Positions 18,201 to 26,419 of a DNA stretch of 64,000 nt are shown one piece after another. The stretch comes from an uncultured Clostridia bacterium. Lineage in GTDB: Bacteria; Bacillota; Clostridia; TANB77; CAG-508. The DNA is taken from the NCBI GenBank assembly GCA_934162255.1, contig CAKPIG010000003.1:1-64000 (forward strand), read 5' to 3'. A program made the position numbers and the translations under genes. Below the pieces are notes generated by a model. It saw nothing but the letters and a program-made list of their open reading frames with translations, had not been told where the DNA came from and searched no databases. Position 1 is the stretch's first letter. Each line of letters begins with the position of its first letter.

Positions 18201-18383
18201 GATAAGATAAACTTATATGTATCTGAAAATGAAATGCTAGAAGAACTTGTAAAGAAATTTGAATCTGAAATTAAGAAAGAAACTTTAACAGAAAATATTG
18301 TATTTAATACACAAAGAAATACTTATACAGAAGTAAGTATTAATGGTGAAAAATTGATGCTTGATGTCGAGGTTATAAAATAG
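15246..18383 (+). CDS. ileS: Isoleucyl-tRNA synthetase, type 2 (eukaryote-like)
   Basis: This 1045-residue class I synthetase has the HIGH motif as HVGH (residues 55-58) and KMSKS near 598-602. GWDTHGLPVELEIEKKLG, the WTTTPWTLPSN editing-domain motif and zinc-type Cys clusters (YCPRCGT; CECGHEEC with CPECG) are also present. The GWDTHGLPVE wording and the length are characteristic of the type 2 group, which is often insensitive to mupirocin, rather than the common bacterial type 1. GGAGG lies 7 nt before the ATG. Expression is under the upstream T-box. Confidence 0.96.
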   Translation: MYKKVELKNGFVGMENEVAEMWKQKNIIKKNFEMNKGQRYFTFYDGPPTANGKPHVGHIETRVMKDIIPRYKVMKGYHVDRKAGWDTHGLPVELEIEKKLGISGKEQIEEYGVEKFVKECKESVFTYVHMWEQMTNKVGFWVDMEHPYVTYHNDYIESVWWALKEMWKKGLLYEGHKVMPYCPRCGTALSSHEVAQGYKDVKDLTCIAKFKVVGEDKYILAWTTTPWTLPSNLALCVNKAYTYVEVKANIGTDDEPIYENYILAKDLLTSVLKETPYEIVKEFKGTELLGTKYEQLMPFAKVDGKAFEVIHGDYVTIEDGTGIVHIAPAYGEDDSLVAKQNGIAFVNLVDKSGKFVPEVEPWAGRFVRDCNEDICKWLAEHGKLFSKEKHVHSYPHCWRCDTPLLYYPKESWFVAMTKLRDELVANNNKINWYPDTIRTGRFGKFLENVIDWGISRDRYWGTPLPVWKCECGHEECIGSIAELKEKAIDCPDEIELHKPYIDNVHLKCPECGKEMTRFKEVIDCWFDSGSMPFAQLHYPFENKEEFEKHFPAQFISEAIDQTRGWFYTLLAVSTCLFDKTPYENCIVLGHVLDEKGQKMSKSKGNGVDPMVLLDQVGADATRWHFYTCSAPWLPTRLGLNNVQETQRGFLSTLWNVYSFYVLYAEIDQFNPNKYADFKSENIMDKWILSKLNTLIKEVAEKLDKYDITSAALQIEDFTDELSNWYVRTNRERFWGEELTDDKIGAYTTLYKVLVNLIKISAPFVPFMSDEIYQNLVVGLDEKAPESVHLCLWPEVDEKAIDKKLENEMDLAYSLVKLGRSARNSANIKNRQPLSKMLISVDTLPEYYGNIVKEELNVKEVDLGANMNEYVHFEIKPNLPVLGKEYGKLIPKIREAISKLNQMDLANKVKNGGIEYIDIDGTQIELTSENLLVTMQGKEGFAFAGEGEIGVVLDTTITPELKEEGYVREILSKVQNMRKDKGFEVLDKINLYVSENEMLEELVKKFESEIKKETLTENIVFNTQRNTYTEVSINGEKLMLDVEVIK

Positions 18384-18414
18384 AAAAGTATTGAAAATTG
18401 TCGATTGAAAATTC

Positions 18415-18443
18415 TTGACAACAGCAAAATGAGAATGTATAAT
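18415..18443 (+). promoter_or_regulatory. Strong sigma-A promoter of the heptad-repeat gene
   Basis: A perfect TTGACA, a 17-bp spacer and a perfect TATAAT. An inverted repeat (18442-18448 with 18466-18472) followed by six T overlaps the start region and could attenuate this transcript. Confidence 0.75.
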
Positions 18444-18510
18444 AGAAGTATATTTTATAGATGTGCTTCTATTTTTTGCACAAAAATTCAATTATTGGTA
18501 CACTTTTTTA

Positions 18511-18588
18511 TTTGATTCAAAAAAATTTAATTCAAAAATTTAATTCGAAAGTTTAATTCGAGAAATTAATTTGAAAATTTAATTCAGG
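18511..18588 (+). repeat. Tandem 13-bp A+T repeats in the leader
   Basis: Five to six imperfect tandem copies of a ~13-bp unit built on TTTAATTC lie between the promoter at 18415 and the ribosome-binding site of the heptad-repeat gene. Confidence 0.7.
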
Positions 18589-18604
18589 AAAGGAGCTCAA
18601 TATT

Positions 18605-18982
18605 ATGAGTAATAATGAAATGGTACAAATCTTAAAAGCAATTAATGACTTACGAGATGAAGTAAGAGAAAACAAAAAAGATGAAGATAGGCGTTGGGAG
18701 CAAAACGAGAAACGCTGGGAGGAAAACGATAGGCGTTGGCAAGAAAACGAAAGACGCTGGGAGGAAAATGAAAGACGTTGGCAAGAAAATGACAGACGTT
18801 GGGAGGAAAATGAAAGACGCTGGCAAGAAAATGAGAAACGATGGAAAGACAGTGATCAAAAGAGAAGTGAAGATGTTAGACATATAGAAAATATCTTATG
18901 GTCTTTTCAAACAAGTATAGAGAAAATGTTTGAAAGTGATAGACAAAGATTAACAAGAATAGAAGAAGTATTACATCTCTAA
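18605..18982 (+). CDS. Tryptophan-rich heptad-repeat coiled-coil protein
   Basis: This 125-residue protein has residues 29-84 made of eight consecutive seven-residue units of the form (R/K)RW(E/Q)EN(E/D), encoded by 21-bp DNA repeats (18689-18856). Regular W spacing with alternating charge predicts a long straight helix or coiled coil. The N-terminus (NEMVQILKAINDLRDEV) and the C-terminus (RHIENILWSFQTSIEKMF) are also amphipathic helices. There is no signal peptide or membrane segment. Similar RRWEEN-repeat proteins are met in Clostridia, but no function is known to me. AAAGGAG lies 7-8 nt before the ATG. Unit number may vary between strains by slippage. Confidence 0.85.
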   Translation: MSNNEMVQILKAINDLRDEVRENKKDEDRRWEQNEKRWEENDRRWQENERRWEENERRWQENDRRWEENERRWQENEKRWKDSDQKRSEDVRHIENILWSFQTSIEKMFESDRQRLTRIEEVLHL

Positions 18983-19010
18983 ATTATATAAGTGTACCAA
19001 ATCCAAAATT

Positions 19011-19049
19011 AGATAATATTTAGCTCAATGCTAGATATTATCTTTTTTT
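19011..19049 (+). terminator. Terminator of the heptad-repeat gene
   Basis: A 14-bp stem (19011-19024 with 19030-19043, one mismatch) is followed by a T-run. Confidence 0.85.
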
Positions 19050-19058
19050 AAATAAGTA

Positions 19059-19087
19059 TTGAAAAAAATGCAGATAAATAGTAAAAT
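19059..19087 (+). promoter_or_regulatory. Promoter of queA-tgt
   Basis: TTGAAA, a 17-bp spacer and TAAAAT end 42 bp before queA. Confidence 0.6.
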
Positions 19088-19129
19088 ATAAAGGAAAAGT
19101 ATGAAAGGAGATAGCATAAGCGAGACGAT

Positions 19130-20155
19130 ATGAAATTAACAGAATTTAATTATGAATTACCAGAAGAATTAATTGCACAAACACCAATAGAAAAAAGAGA
19201 CGAAGCTAGGCTAATGATATTAAACAGAGAAAAACAAACAATCGAAAACAAAGTATTTAAAGATATATTAGATTATTTGGAACCAGGAGATTGTATTGTA
19301 AGAAATAATACAAAAGTATTACCTGCAAGACTATATGGAAAAAAATCAACAGGGGCAAATGTAGAATTTCTATTGTTAAATAGAATAGAAGGAGATATCT
19401 GGGAAAGCATAGTAAGACCGGGAAATAAATTACATGTAGGAACAAAAGTAACATTTGGAGAAGGGTTATTAGAAGCAGAAGTACTAGATATAATGCCAGG
19501 AGGAACACGAAAAGTAAAGTTTAACTATAATGGAATATTCAACGAGATACTTGATCAAATAGGACTAATGCCATTACCACCATATATACACGAGGAATTA
19601 AAAGAAAATGACAGATATCAGACTGTATATGCAAAATATGAAGGTTCAGCAGCAGCACCAACAGCGGGGTTACACTTTACAGAGGAATTACTAAAAAAAC
19701 TAGAAGAAAAAGGTGTAAAAATAGCAAATGTCACATTACATGTTGGAATAGGAACATTCAGACCAGTTAAAGTAGAAAATATAGAAGAACATGATATGCA
19801 TTCAGAACATTATTATATAAAACAAGAAGATGTGGATAAAATAAATGAAACAAAAAAAGCAGAAAAAAGAGTAATAGCAGTAGGAACAACATCATGTAGA
19901 GTATTAGAAACAATTGCTGATGAAAAAAATGGAATGGTAAAAGCAACAGAAGGAGATACAAAAATATTTATCTATCCAGGATACAAATTTAAATGTATAG
20001 ACGGATTAATCACAAACTTTCACTTACCAGAATCTACATTATTAATGCTTGTATCTGCACTAGCAGGAAAAGAATTCATAATGAAAGCATATAATGAAGC
20101 TGTTGAAAGGAAATACAAATTTTTCAGCTTTGGAGATGCAATGTTCATAAATTAA
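19130..20155 (+). CDS. queA: tRNA preQ1(34) S-adenosylmethionine ribosyltransferase-isomerase
   Basis: This 341-residue enzyme transfers and isomerises the ribose of SAM onto preQ1 in tRNA to form epoxyqueuosine. Family motifs are FNYELPEELIAQTP at the N-terminus, the VRNNTKVLPARLYG block, EGSAAAPTAGLHFT and LHVGIGTFRPV, with NFHLPESTLLMLVSA near the C-terminus. The ATG has an unusual initiation region: AAAGGAG is 19 nt away and only a weak GCGAG is close. An in-frame stop at 19112 excludes an upstream start. The next gene, 15 bp on, is tgt, the usual partner in queuosine synthesis. Confidence 0.96.
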   Translation: MKLTEFNYELPEELIAQTPIEKRDEARLMILNREKQTIENKVFKDILDYLEPGDCIVRNNTKVLPARLYGKKSTGANVEFLLLNRIEGDIWESIVRPGNKLHVGTKVTFGEGLLEAEVLDIMPGGTRKVKFNYNGIFNEILDQIGLMPLPPYIHEELKENDRYQTVYAKYEGSAAAPTAGLHFTEELLKKLEEKGVKIANVTLHVGIGTFRPVKVENIEEHDMHSEHYYIKQEDVDKINETKKAEKRVIAVGTTSCRVLETIADEKNGMVKATEGDTKIFIYPGYKFKCIDGLITNFHLPESTLLMLVSALAGKEFIMKAYNEAVERKYKFFSFGDAMFIN

Positions 20156-20170
20156 AAGAAAGGGATAGAA

Positions 20171-21301
<1,131 letters not shown>

Positions 21302-21312
21302 GAGGAAATCCC

Positions 21313-22644
21313 ATGGAATTATATAATGAAGATAATGATTACTTTAAAATTAAAAAGAAATCAAAAACACCACTTATAATAGGTGGTTGCATAGCACTAT
21401 TAGTAGTTATGACAATAATAATAGTATATTTAATAATATATTTAAAAAGCACAGTAATGAGAATAAAAGTAGATGGAGTAAACAAAACCAGAGACATTGA
21501 AAGTATATTAGACATCGAACAAAACGAATTTGGAACAGAGCTATATATTCCAATAAGAAAAATAGCAAAATACTTAAATTATGAAGATTATAGTGGAGAT
21601 TATAAAAACAAATCAGAAGATGCAAATAAATGTTATGTAAAAAACGAATATGAAACAGCAATGTTTACACTAGATTCTGCAACATTACTAAAAGTAAGAG
21701 AAAACAATGAATATGATTATATAACACTTGATGAAAAGGTATTTCAAAAAGATGGAGAGTTATATACGACTATAGATGGAATAAAAAATGCATTTAATGT
21801 AGAATTTATTTATAATGCAGAAAAAAGAACAGTAGATATCTATACAATGGAATATCTAGTTACAACGTATGCAACAAGATTAAACTATACAGATAAAGAA
21901 TATACAACAGACTTTAATGACCAAAAAGCTATATTTGAAGGAATGTTAGTTGTTCAAACAGAAGACAAAATGTATGGAGTTGTTGATGTATCAACAGGAA
22001 AATTTGTATTAGAAAATAAATATGATTCAATAAAATATGTACCAAGTACAACAGACTTCATCGTAGGAAGTAATGGAAAGTACGGAATAGTTCAAAAAGA
22101 TGCGTTAGTAAAAGTAAAAACAGCATATGATGAAATAAAAATGATGGATAATAAAAATAAACTATTCTTAGTAAAACAAGAAAAATTATATGGAGTATTA
22201 GATTCAAGCGGAAATACTGTAATAGAACCAGACTATGAGCAAGTAGGAATCAGTAATGTAAGCACATTTAGTGAAAATGGAATAGAAAATCAATATGTAT
22301 TACTAGACCAGTTAATACCTTTAAAGAAAAACAGCTTATGGGGATTCTATAATATAAGTGGTAAGCAAATAACAGAATTCAAATATACGGGAGTAGGATG
22401 TACAACATCAAAATTAGTAAACACATATCCTGTATTAACAGTTCCAAGTTACAATATAATAATTGTCGAAAAAGACAAATTGTTTAACTTAATGGGAATT
22501 GATGGTTCAGAAAAAATACAATCATTCGTATTAGACTCAGTATATATGAAAACAAATGCAGCAACAAGTGAAAACACATATTTTATGACATACAATGGAA
22601 ACACAGATAATATAGAAGAAAGATTACAAGCATTAGGAGAATAA
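21313..22644 (+). CDS. Membrane-anchored WG-repeat protein
   Basis: This 443-residue protein has a Lys-rich cytoplasmic start, one membrane anchor (about residues 22-46, ending at LKSTVMRI) and a large extracytoplasmic part. Residues ~50-185 resemble a stalk-like domain (ELYIPIRKIAKYLNYED). From ~200 on, imperfect WG-type repeats appear: YGVVDVSTGKFVLENKYDSI, KYGIVQKD, LYGVLDSSGNTVIEPDYEQV and LWGFYNISGKQITEFKY. WG repeats form beta structures of unknown ligand. GGAGG lies 7 nt before the ATG and 11 bp after tgt, so it may extend that operon. Confidence 0.75.
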   Translation: MELYNEDNDYFKIKKKSKTPLIIGGCIALLVVMTIIIVYLIIYLKSTVMRIKVDGVNKTRDIESILDIEQNEFGTELYIPIRKIAKYLNYEDYSGDYKNKSEDANKCYVKNEYETAMFTLDSATLLKVRENNEYDYITLDEKVFQKDGELYTTIDGIKNAFNVEFIYNAEKRTVDIYTMEYLVTTYATRLNYTDKEYTTDFNDQKAIFEGMLVVQTEDKMYGVVDVSTGKFVLENKYDSIKYVPSTTDFIVGSNGKYGIVQKDALVKVKTAYDEIKMMDNKNKLFLVKQEKLYGVLDSSGNTVIEPDYEQVGISNVSTFSENGIENQYVLLDQLIPLKKNSLWGFYNISGKQITEFKYTGVGCTTSKLVNTYPVLTVPSYNIIIVEKDKLFNLMGIDGSEKIQSFVLDSVYMKTNAATSENTYFMTYNGNTDNIEERLQALGE

Positions 22645-22671
22645 AATTAAGTAAAAAATGGAGGAATAAAA

Positions 22672-22929
22672 ATGGCTACAAGAGAAAAAAATATATGGAT
22701 ATTACTATTATTCATATGTGCAGGATTAGTTATAGGTGGATTAATAGGAGAAGTAGCAGGTCAAGTAGATTGGCTTAACTGGCTATCATATGGTAGAGAA
22801 TTTGGACTAAAAGAACCACTAGTATTAGATTTAAATGTAATTAAATTAACATTTGGACTAATAGTAAATCTTAATATATCAAGTATATTAGGATTAGGAA
22901 TATCACTATTCTTATACAAAAAGATTTAG
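22672..22929 (+). CDS. DUF4321-type small membrane protein
   Basis: This 85-residue protein has two hydrophobic segments (about 8-28 and 60-82) separated by a loop containing WLNWLSYGREFGLKEP. The arrangement and the repeated glycine pattern GLVIGGLIGE match the DUF4321 family found in Clostridia. GGAGG lies 8 nt before the start. It sits between two other envelope-protein genes. Function is unknown. Confidence 0.65.
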   Translation: MATREKNIWILLLFICAGLVIGGLIGEVAGQVDWLNWLSYGREFGLKEPLVLDLNVIKLTFGLIVNLNISSILGLGISLFLYKKI

Positions 22930-22954
22930 TGAAAAATAAAAGGGGAAGTTATTA

Positions 22955-24022
22955 ATGGAAAAAAACGGAGAACAAATCATAAAACAAGGAACAAAAACTA
23001 AGCAAAAAATCATAATAGGATACATAATATGTATAATTGCAATAATATTAGCACTATATTCTATTTATTATAGAGAAAAAAACATGAAACCAGAACCAAT
23101 TGACTTTGCTACAAATGCTGCTGTTGGAATGCAAAGCAACAAATATGCATATTTAGATGTACAATCAATAATAGGAGAAGTGGCAACATATGGAACAGGT
23201 GATGATGATAAAACAAGTGATAGATATTACTTAGCTTTCTTTGAAGGCTACCCATACATAATAAACTTAAGTGCAGAAGGAGAAGAAGATTTAAAAGAAA
23301 TAATAGAATATTATAATTCTGAAACAGTAGATGAAGAAAAGAAAACGCCAGATTCAAAAAGAGTATATGGTGTAACAGAAGAAATTCCAACAGAATTGAA
23401 ACAAATAATAATAGAATATTTCAAAGAAATATTTAATATACAAGAAGATATACCAATAGAAAATTTTGAAAACTATTTTGGAAGTGTATTACTAAATACA
23501 AGAAAAGAACCAGTTGATACTATTATTGAAGAAATGGTAATAATATTCGGATGTATAGGAATTATCTTATTAATTATAGAACAGATATCTTCAAAAATCG
23601 TAGCACATAAAACAATGAAATATTTAAGAACAAATCAATATAAAGAAGATGTAGAAAATCAATTAGATGATTTTGTAGAGGAAAAATTCTTTAAAGACAA
23701 AGTAATATTTACAAAAGACTATTTTGTGGACTTACAAAAAGGATTAGTAGCTTTTAAATATTCAGATATAAAATGGATATATGTACACACCGTAAAATAT
23801 ATGGGAATATTTACAATTGCGACAGATGCTATAGTATATTTAAAAGATGGAAAAACAAACATGCAAGTATTACAAATCAAGAAAAAAGCTACAAAAGAAT
23901 TTACAGAAGTATTTAATAAACTTTGTGAAAAAGCACCAGTGGATTCATTAAAAGGATATACTTCAGAAAACATAAAAGAATTTAAAGAATACAAAAAAGA
24001 ATTGAATAATAAAAATATTTAA
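22955..24022 (+). CDS. Two-membrane-segment protein of unknown function
   Basis: This 355-residue protein has membrane segments at about 22-42 and 190-210. The intervening ~145 residues are predicted outside and the C-terminal ~145 inside. The C-terminal part (FFKDKVIFTKDYFVDLQ, AFKYSDIKWIYVHTVKY, then YLKDGKTNMQVLQIKKK) has the look of a PH-like or bPH domain, though this is by eye only. I do not recognise a named family with confidence. It is the last gene of the queA-tgt-linked run, and a terminator follows. Confidence 0.7.
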   Translation: MEKNGEQIIKQGTKTKQKIIIGYIICIIAIILALYSIYYREKNMKPEPIDFATNAAVGMQSNKYAYLDVQSIIGEVATYGTGDDDKTSDRYYLAFFEGYPYIINLSAEGEEDLKEIIEYYNSETVDEEKKTPDSKRVYGVTEEIPTELKQIIIEYFKEIFNIQEDIPIENFENYFGSVLLNTRKEPVDTIIEEMVIIFGCIGIILLIIEQISSKIVAHKTMKYLRTNQYKEDVENQLDDFVEEKFFKDKVIFTKDYFVDLQKGLVAFKYSDIKWIYVHTVKYMGIFTIATDAIVYLKDGKTNMQVLQIKKKATKEFTEVFNKLCEKAPVDSLKGYTSENIKEFKEYKKELNNKNI

Positions 24023-24030
24023 AAAATAAG

Positions 24031-24065
24031 AAACATTCCAATTTTTATAAAAAGGAATGTTTTTT
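24031..24065. terminator. Convergent terminator between 22955 gene and asnB
   Basis: A 9-bp stem (24031-24039 with 24054-24062) with an A+T-rich loop is flanked by A and T runs. Confidence 0.75.
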
Positions 24066-24071
24066 GTTAAT

Positions 24072-25919
24072 TTAAATTTCAATTTTAGGATGATACTTCT
24101 CAAGCCACATATTAACTTGACACAAATAAGCCATAAGCTGAGGACCAGTCATAAGTTGACCAAACCATGGTCGAGAAAAGGCCTTGCCATCAGTCTCTAA
24201 AATATCTAAAATATAATCTCTATTCAAAAGATAATTAATAGGAGCATTTTTATTAGCCATGATTTCTGTAAGCATAGACTTAACCTTAGCAAGATAAGTT
24301 GGATTATGAGTTTTAGGATAAGGACTCTTTTTTCTATCTACAATTTCAGCTGGCAAAAATTTACGTGAGATATATCTTAACAAGCCTTTTTCACGTCCAT
24401 TAAGAGCCTTAACTTCCCATGGAATATTCCAAACATATTGAGCCAATCTATAATCACAAAAAGGAACACGAAGTTCAAATCCATTATACATAGCCATTCT
24501 ATCTGACCTATCTAAAAGAGTCTGCATAAACCAATTCAAAGTTAAGTAAGAAATTTTACGTTTTTCTGCAGTTTCTAGAGAATCAGAATCAAGAATTTCC
24601 ACTTCTTTCAAAGATTCATTATATCTATAATCAATATAATTTTGTAAATCAATCTTTTGAGAAATGGAAGAGTTGAGCAATTTTTGTCGTTCAGAAATAG
24701 CTATAGACCAAGGGAATGTACCGCTATCTAAAGCATCATTTCTAAAGAACCAAGGATATCCGCCAAAAATCTCATCTGCACATTCTCCAGTTAGGGAAAC
24801 AGTTGCAGTAGGTTTTACATTTTTACAGAAAAGTAAAAGAGAAGAATCAATATCAGCCATGCCAGGCATATCTCTAGCAATCATTGCATCTTCCAAATAT
24901 TCAGCAAGTTCAGGAGTATCAATAACTATTGAATGATGTTTTGTATGAAGTTTATTCACCATTAAATTGATATAGTAATTATCAGAATTAGGCTGAAAAT
25001 CGCTTTTTACAAAATTTTTATCATTATCTACATAATCTATAGAATAAGTATCTAAAGGAGGCAATCCTGCTTTATAACAATAATCTGATGCATATTTAGT
25101 AATGATGCTTGAATCTAATCCTCCTGAAAGAAATGTACATAGTGGTACATCAGAAATTAACTGCCTTTCTATACTATCTTTTAAAAGAAAATCAATAGTC
25201 TCACAAGTTTTTGCAAAATTATCTGGATGTGGTTTACTTTCTAATTTCCAATATTTTTCGATATGTAGACCAGACTTATTAAAAATTGCAAAATGAGCGG
25301 GCTTTAGTTCAAAAATATTATAAAAAATAGTAAGACCAGGAGTATGAGCAGGACCAATTCCAAATAACTCTGAAATTCCTTGACTATCTAGGATTCTCTC
25401 AACACCAGGATATTGAAAAATTGCCTTTATTTCAGAAGCGAAAATAAATGAATTATTTCGCATAGTGTAAAATAAAGGTTTTACACCAAAATGGTCTCTG
25501 GCAATGAAAAGTTCTTCTTTTTTTGAATTCCAAATAGCAAAGGAAAAAATACCATTTAAATGATTCACAACATCATTACCATAAAAAATATAACTTTTTA
25601 ATAAAATTTCAGTATCTGAATGAGAAGTTATAGAAAAACCATTTTCTTCTAGAGTTCGCCTTAATTCTTTAGTATTATAAAGCTGACCATTATAAACGAT
25701 AGCATATTCGTTATCAGAAAAATGTTCAATCATAGGTTGTTTACCACCATCAGGGTCAACTACAATTAATCTTTTATGAGCAAGAGCAACTTGGGATTTT
25801 AAATAGAAACCTTGCTCATCAGGTCCTCTTTTTGAAAGGACAGAATTCATATTATTTATAACATTTCGGTATTTTGAAATGTCTTGTTTATAATTTACAA
25901 AACCAACAATTCCACACAT
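24072..25919 (-). CDS. asnB: Asparagine synthase (glutamine-hydrolysing)
   Basis: This 615-residue two-domain enzyme converts aspartate, glutamine and ATP to asparagine. The N-terminal glutaminase begins MCGIVGF with the nucleophilic Cys2, and has the SKRGPDEQG and YNGQLYNTKELR motifs. The synthetase domain carries the pyrophosphate loop LSGGLDSS near residue 270 and SLTGECADEIFGGY. The length matches AsnB. AGGAGG lies 6-7 nt before the ATG. It is a single gene with its own promoter, ending at a convergent terminator. Confidence 0.96.
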   Translation of the reverse strand: MCGIVGFVNYKQDISKYRNVINNMNSVLSKRGPDEQGFYLKSQVALAHKRLIVVDPDGGKQPMIEHFSDNEYAIVYNGQLYNTKELRRTLEENGFSITSHSDTEILLKSYIFYGNDVVNHLNGIFSFAIWNSKKEELFIARDHFGVKPLFYTMRNNSFIFASEIKAIFQYPGVERILDSQGISELFGIGPAHTPGLTIFYNIFELKPAHFAIFNKSGLHIEKYWKLESKPHPDNFAKTCETIDFLLKDSIERQLISDVPLCTFLSGGLDSSIITKYASDYCYKAGLPPLDTYSIDYVDNDKNFVKSDFQPNSDNYYINLMVNKLHTKHHSIVIDTPELAEYLEDAMIARDMPGMADIDSSLLLFCKNVKPTATVSLTGECADEIFGGYPWFFRNDALDSGTFPWSIAISERQKLLNSSISQKIDLQNYIDYRYNESLKEVEILDSDSLETAEKRKISYLTLNWFMQTLLDRSDRMAMYNGFELRVPFCDYRLAQYVWNIPWEVKALNGREKGLLRYISRKFLPAEIVDRKKSPYPKTHNPTYLAKVKSMLTEIMANKNAPINYLLNRDYILDILETDGKAFSRPWFGQLMTGPQLMAYLCQVNMWLEKYHPKIEI

Positions 25920-25937
25920 AAAATCCTCCTAAAATAA

Positions 25938-25966
25938 ATTATATGCAAGAGATATCATAAAGTTAA
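25938..25966 (-). promoter_or_regulatory. Promoter of asnB
   Basis: On the minus strand TTAACT, a 17-bp spacer and TATAAT (25938-25943) end about 18 bp before the asnB start. Confidence 0.5.
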
Positions 25967-25986
25967 TCTAAATTGGCAAAAATATC

Positions 25987-26015
25987 TTGACAAAAAACAA
26001 AAATCCTTGTATAAT
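25987..26015 (+). promoter_or_regulatory. Strong promoter of rpmF
   Basis: A perfect TTGACA, a 17-bp spacer and a perfect TATAAT. Confidence 0.85.
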
Positions 26016-26087
26016 TTTATAGTGACTAAAAGTACGAAAAAATAATGAATAGATATATACATATATCTTTTACGAGGAGGGATTAAG

Positions 26088-26273
26088 ATGGCACAACCAA
26101 AAAGAAGATGGTCAAAAGCAAGAACACATTTAAAAAGATCAACATGGAAAGTAGAAAAACCAAATTATGCTACTTGCCCACATTGTCATGAACCAGTAAT
26201 GCAACACAGAGTATGTTCAAATTGCGGATATTACAATGGAAAAGAAGTAGTTGCACAAAAAGAAGAAAAATAA
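26088..26273 (+). CDS. rpmF: Ribosomal protein bL32
   Basis: This 61-residue ribosomal protein begins MAQPKRRWSKARTHLKRS and has a zinc ribbon formed by CPHC and CSNCG (Cys residues 27, 30, 40, 43 by position in the chain). It is the zinc-containing (C+) form. GAGGAGG lies 7 nt before the ATG, and a strong consensus promoter drives it. Unlike in many Firmicutes, no DUF177 (yceD) gene precedes it. A GAAA-tetraloop terminator follows. Confidence 0.97.
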   Translation: MAQPKRRWSKARTHLKRSTWKVEKPNYATCPHCHEPVMQHRVCSNCGYYNGKEVVAQKEEK

Positions 26274-26283
26274 TTAGCATGGG

Positions 26284-26301
26284 CGCCGAAAGGCGTTTTT
26301 T
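26284..26301 (+). terminator. Terminator of rpmF
   Basis: A compact CGCC-GAAA-GGCG hairpin is followed by six T. Confidence 0.85.
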
Positions 26302-26353
26302 GCATGTGCAACATCATGCGCAGTATTAAAAAATTAAAAACATAATAAAGCTA

Positions 26354-26383
26354 TTGAATAAAACATTATTAATATGTTATAAT
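26354..26383 (+). promoter_or_regulatory. Promoter of pyk
   Basis: TTGAAT, an 18-bp spacer and a perfect TATAAT end 36 bp before the GTG start. Confidence 0.65.
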
Positions 26384-26419
26384 ACTTTATAATTGTAAGA
26401 GAACAAGGAGGAATAAAAA

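Noticed and set aside
18689..18856. Regular ~21-bp repeats that could suggest a CRISPR-like array
   Set aside because: They are contiguous codon repeats of a coiled-coil protein without spacers, and no cas genes are nearby.
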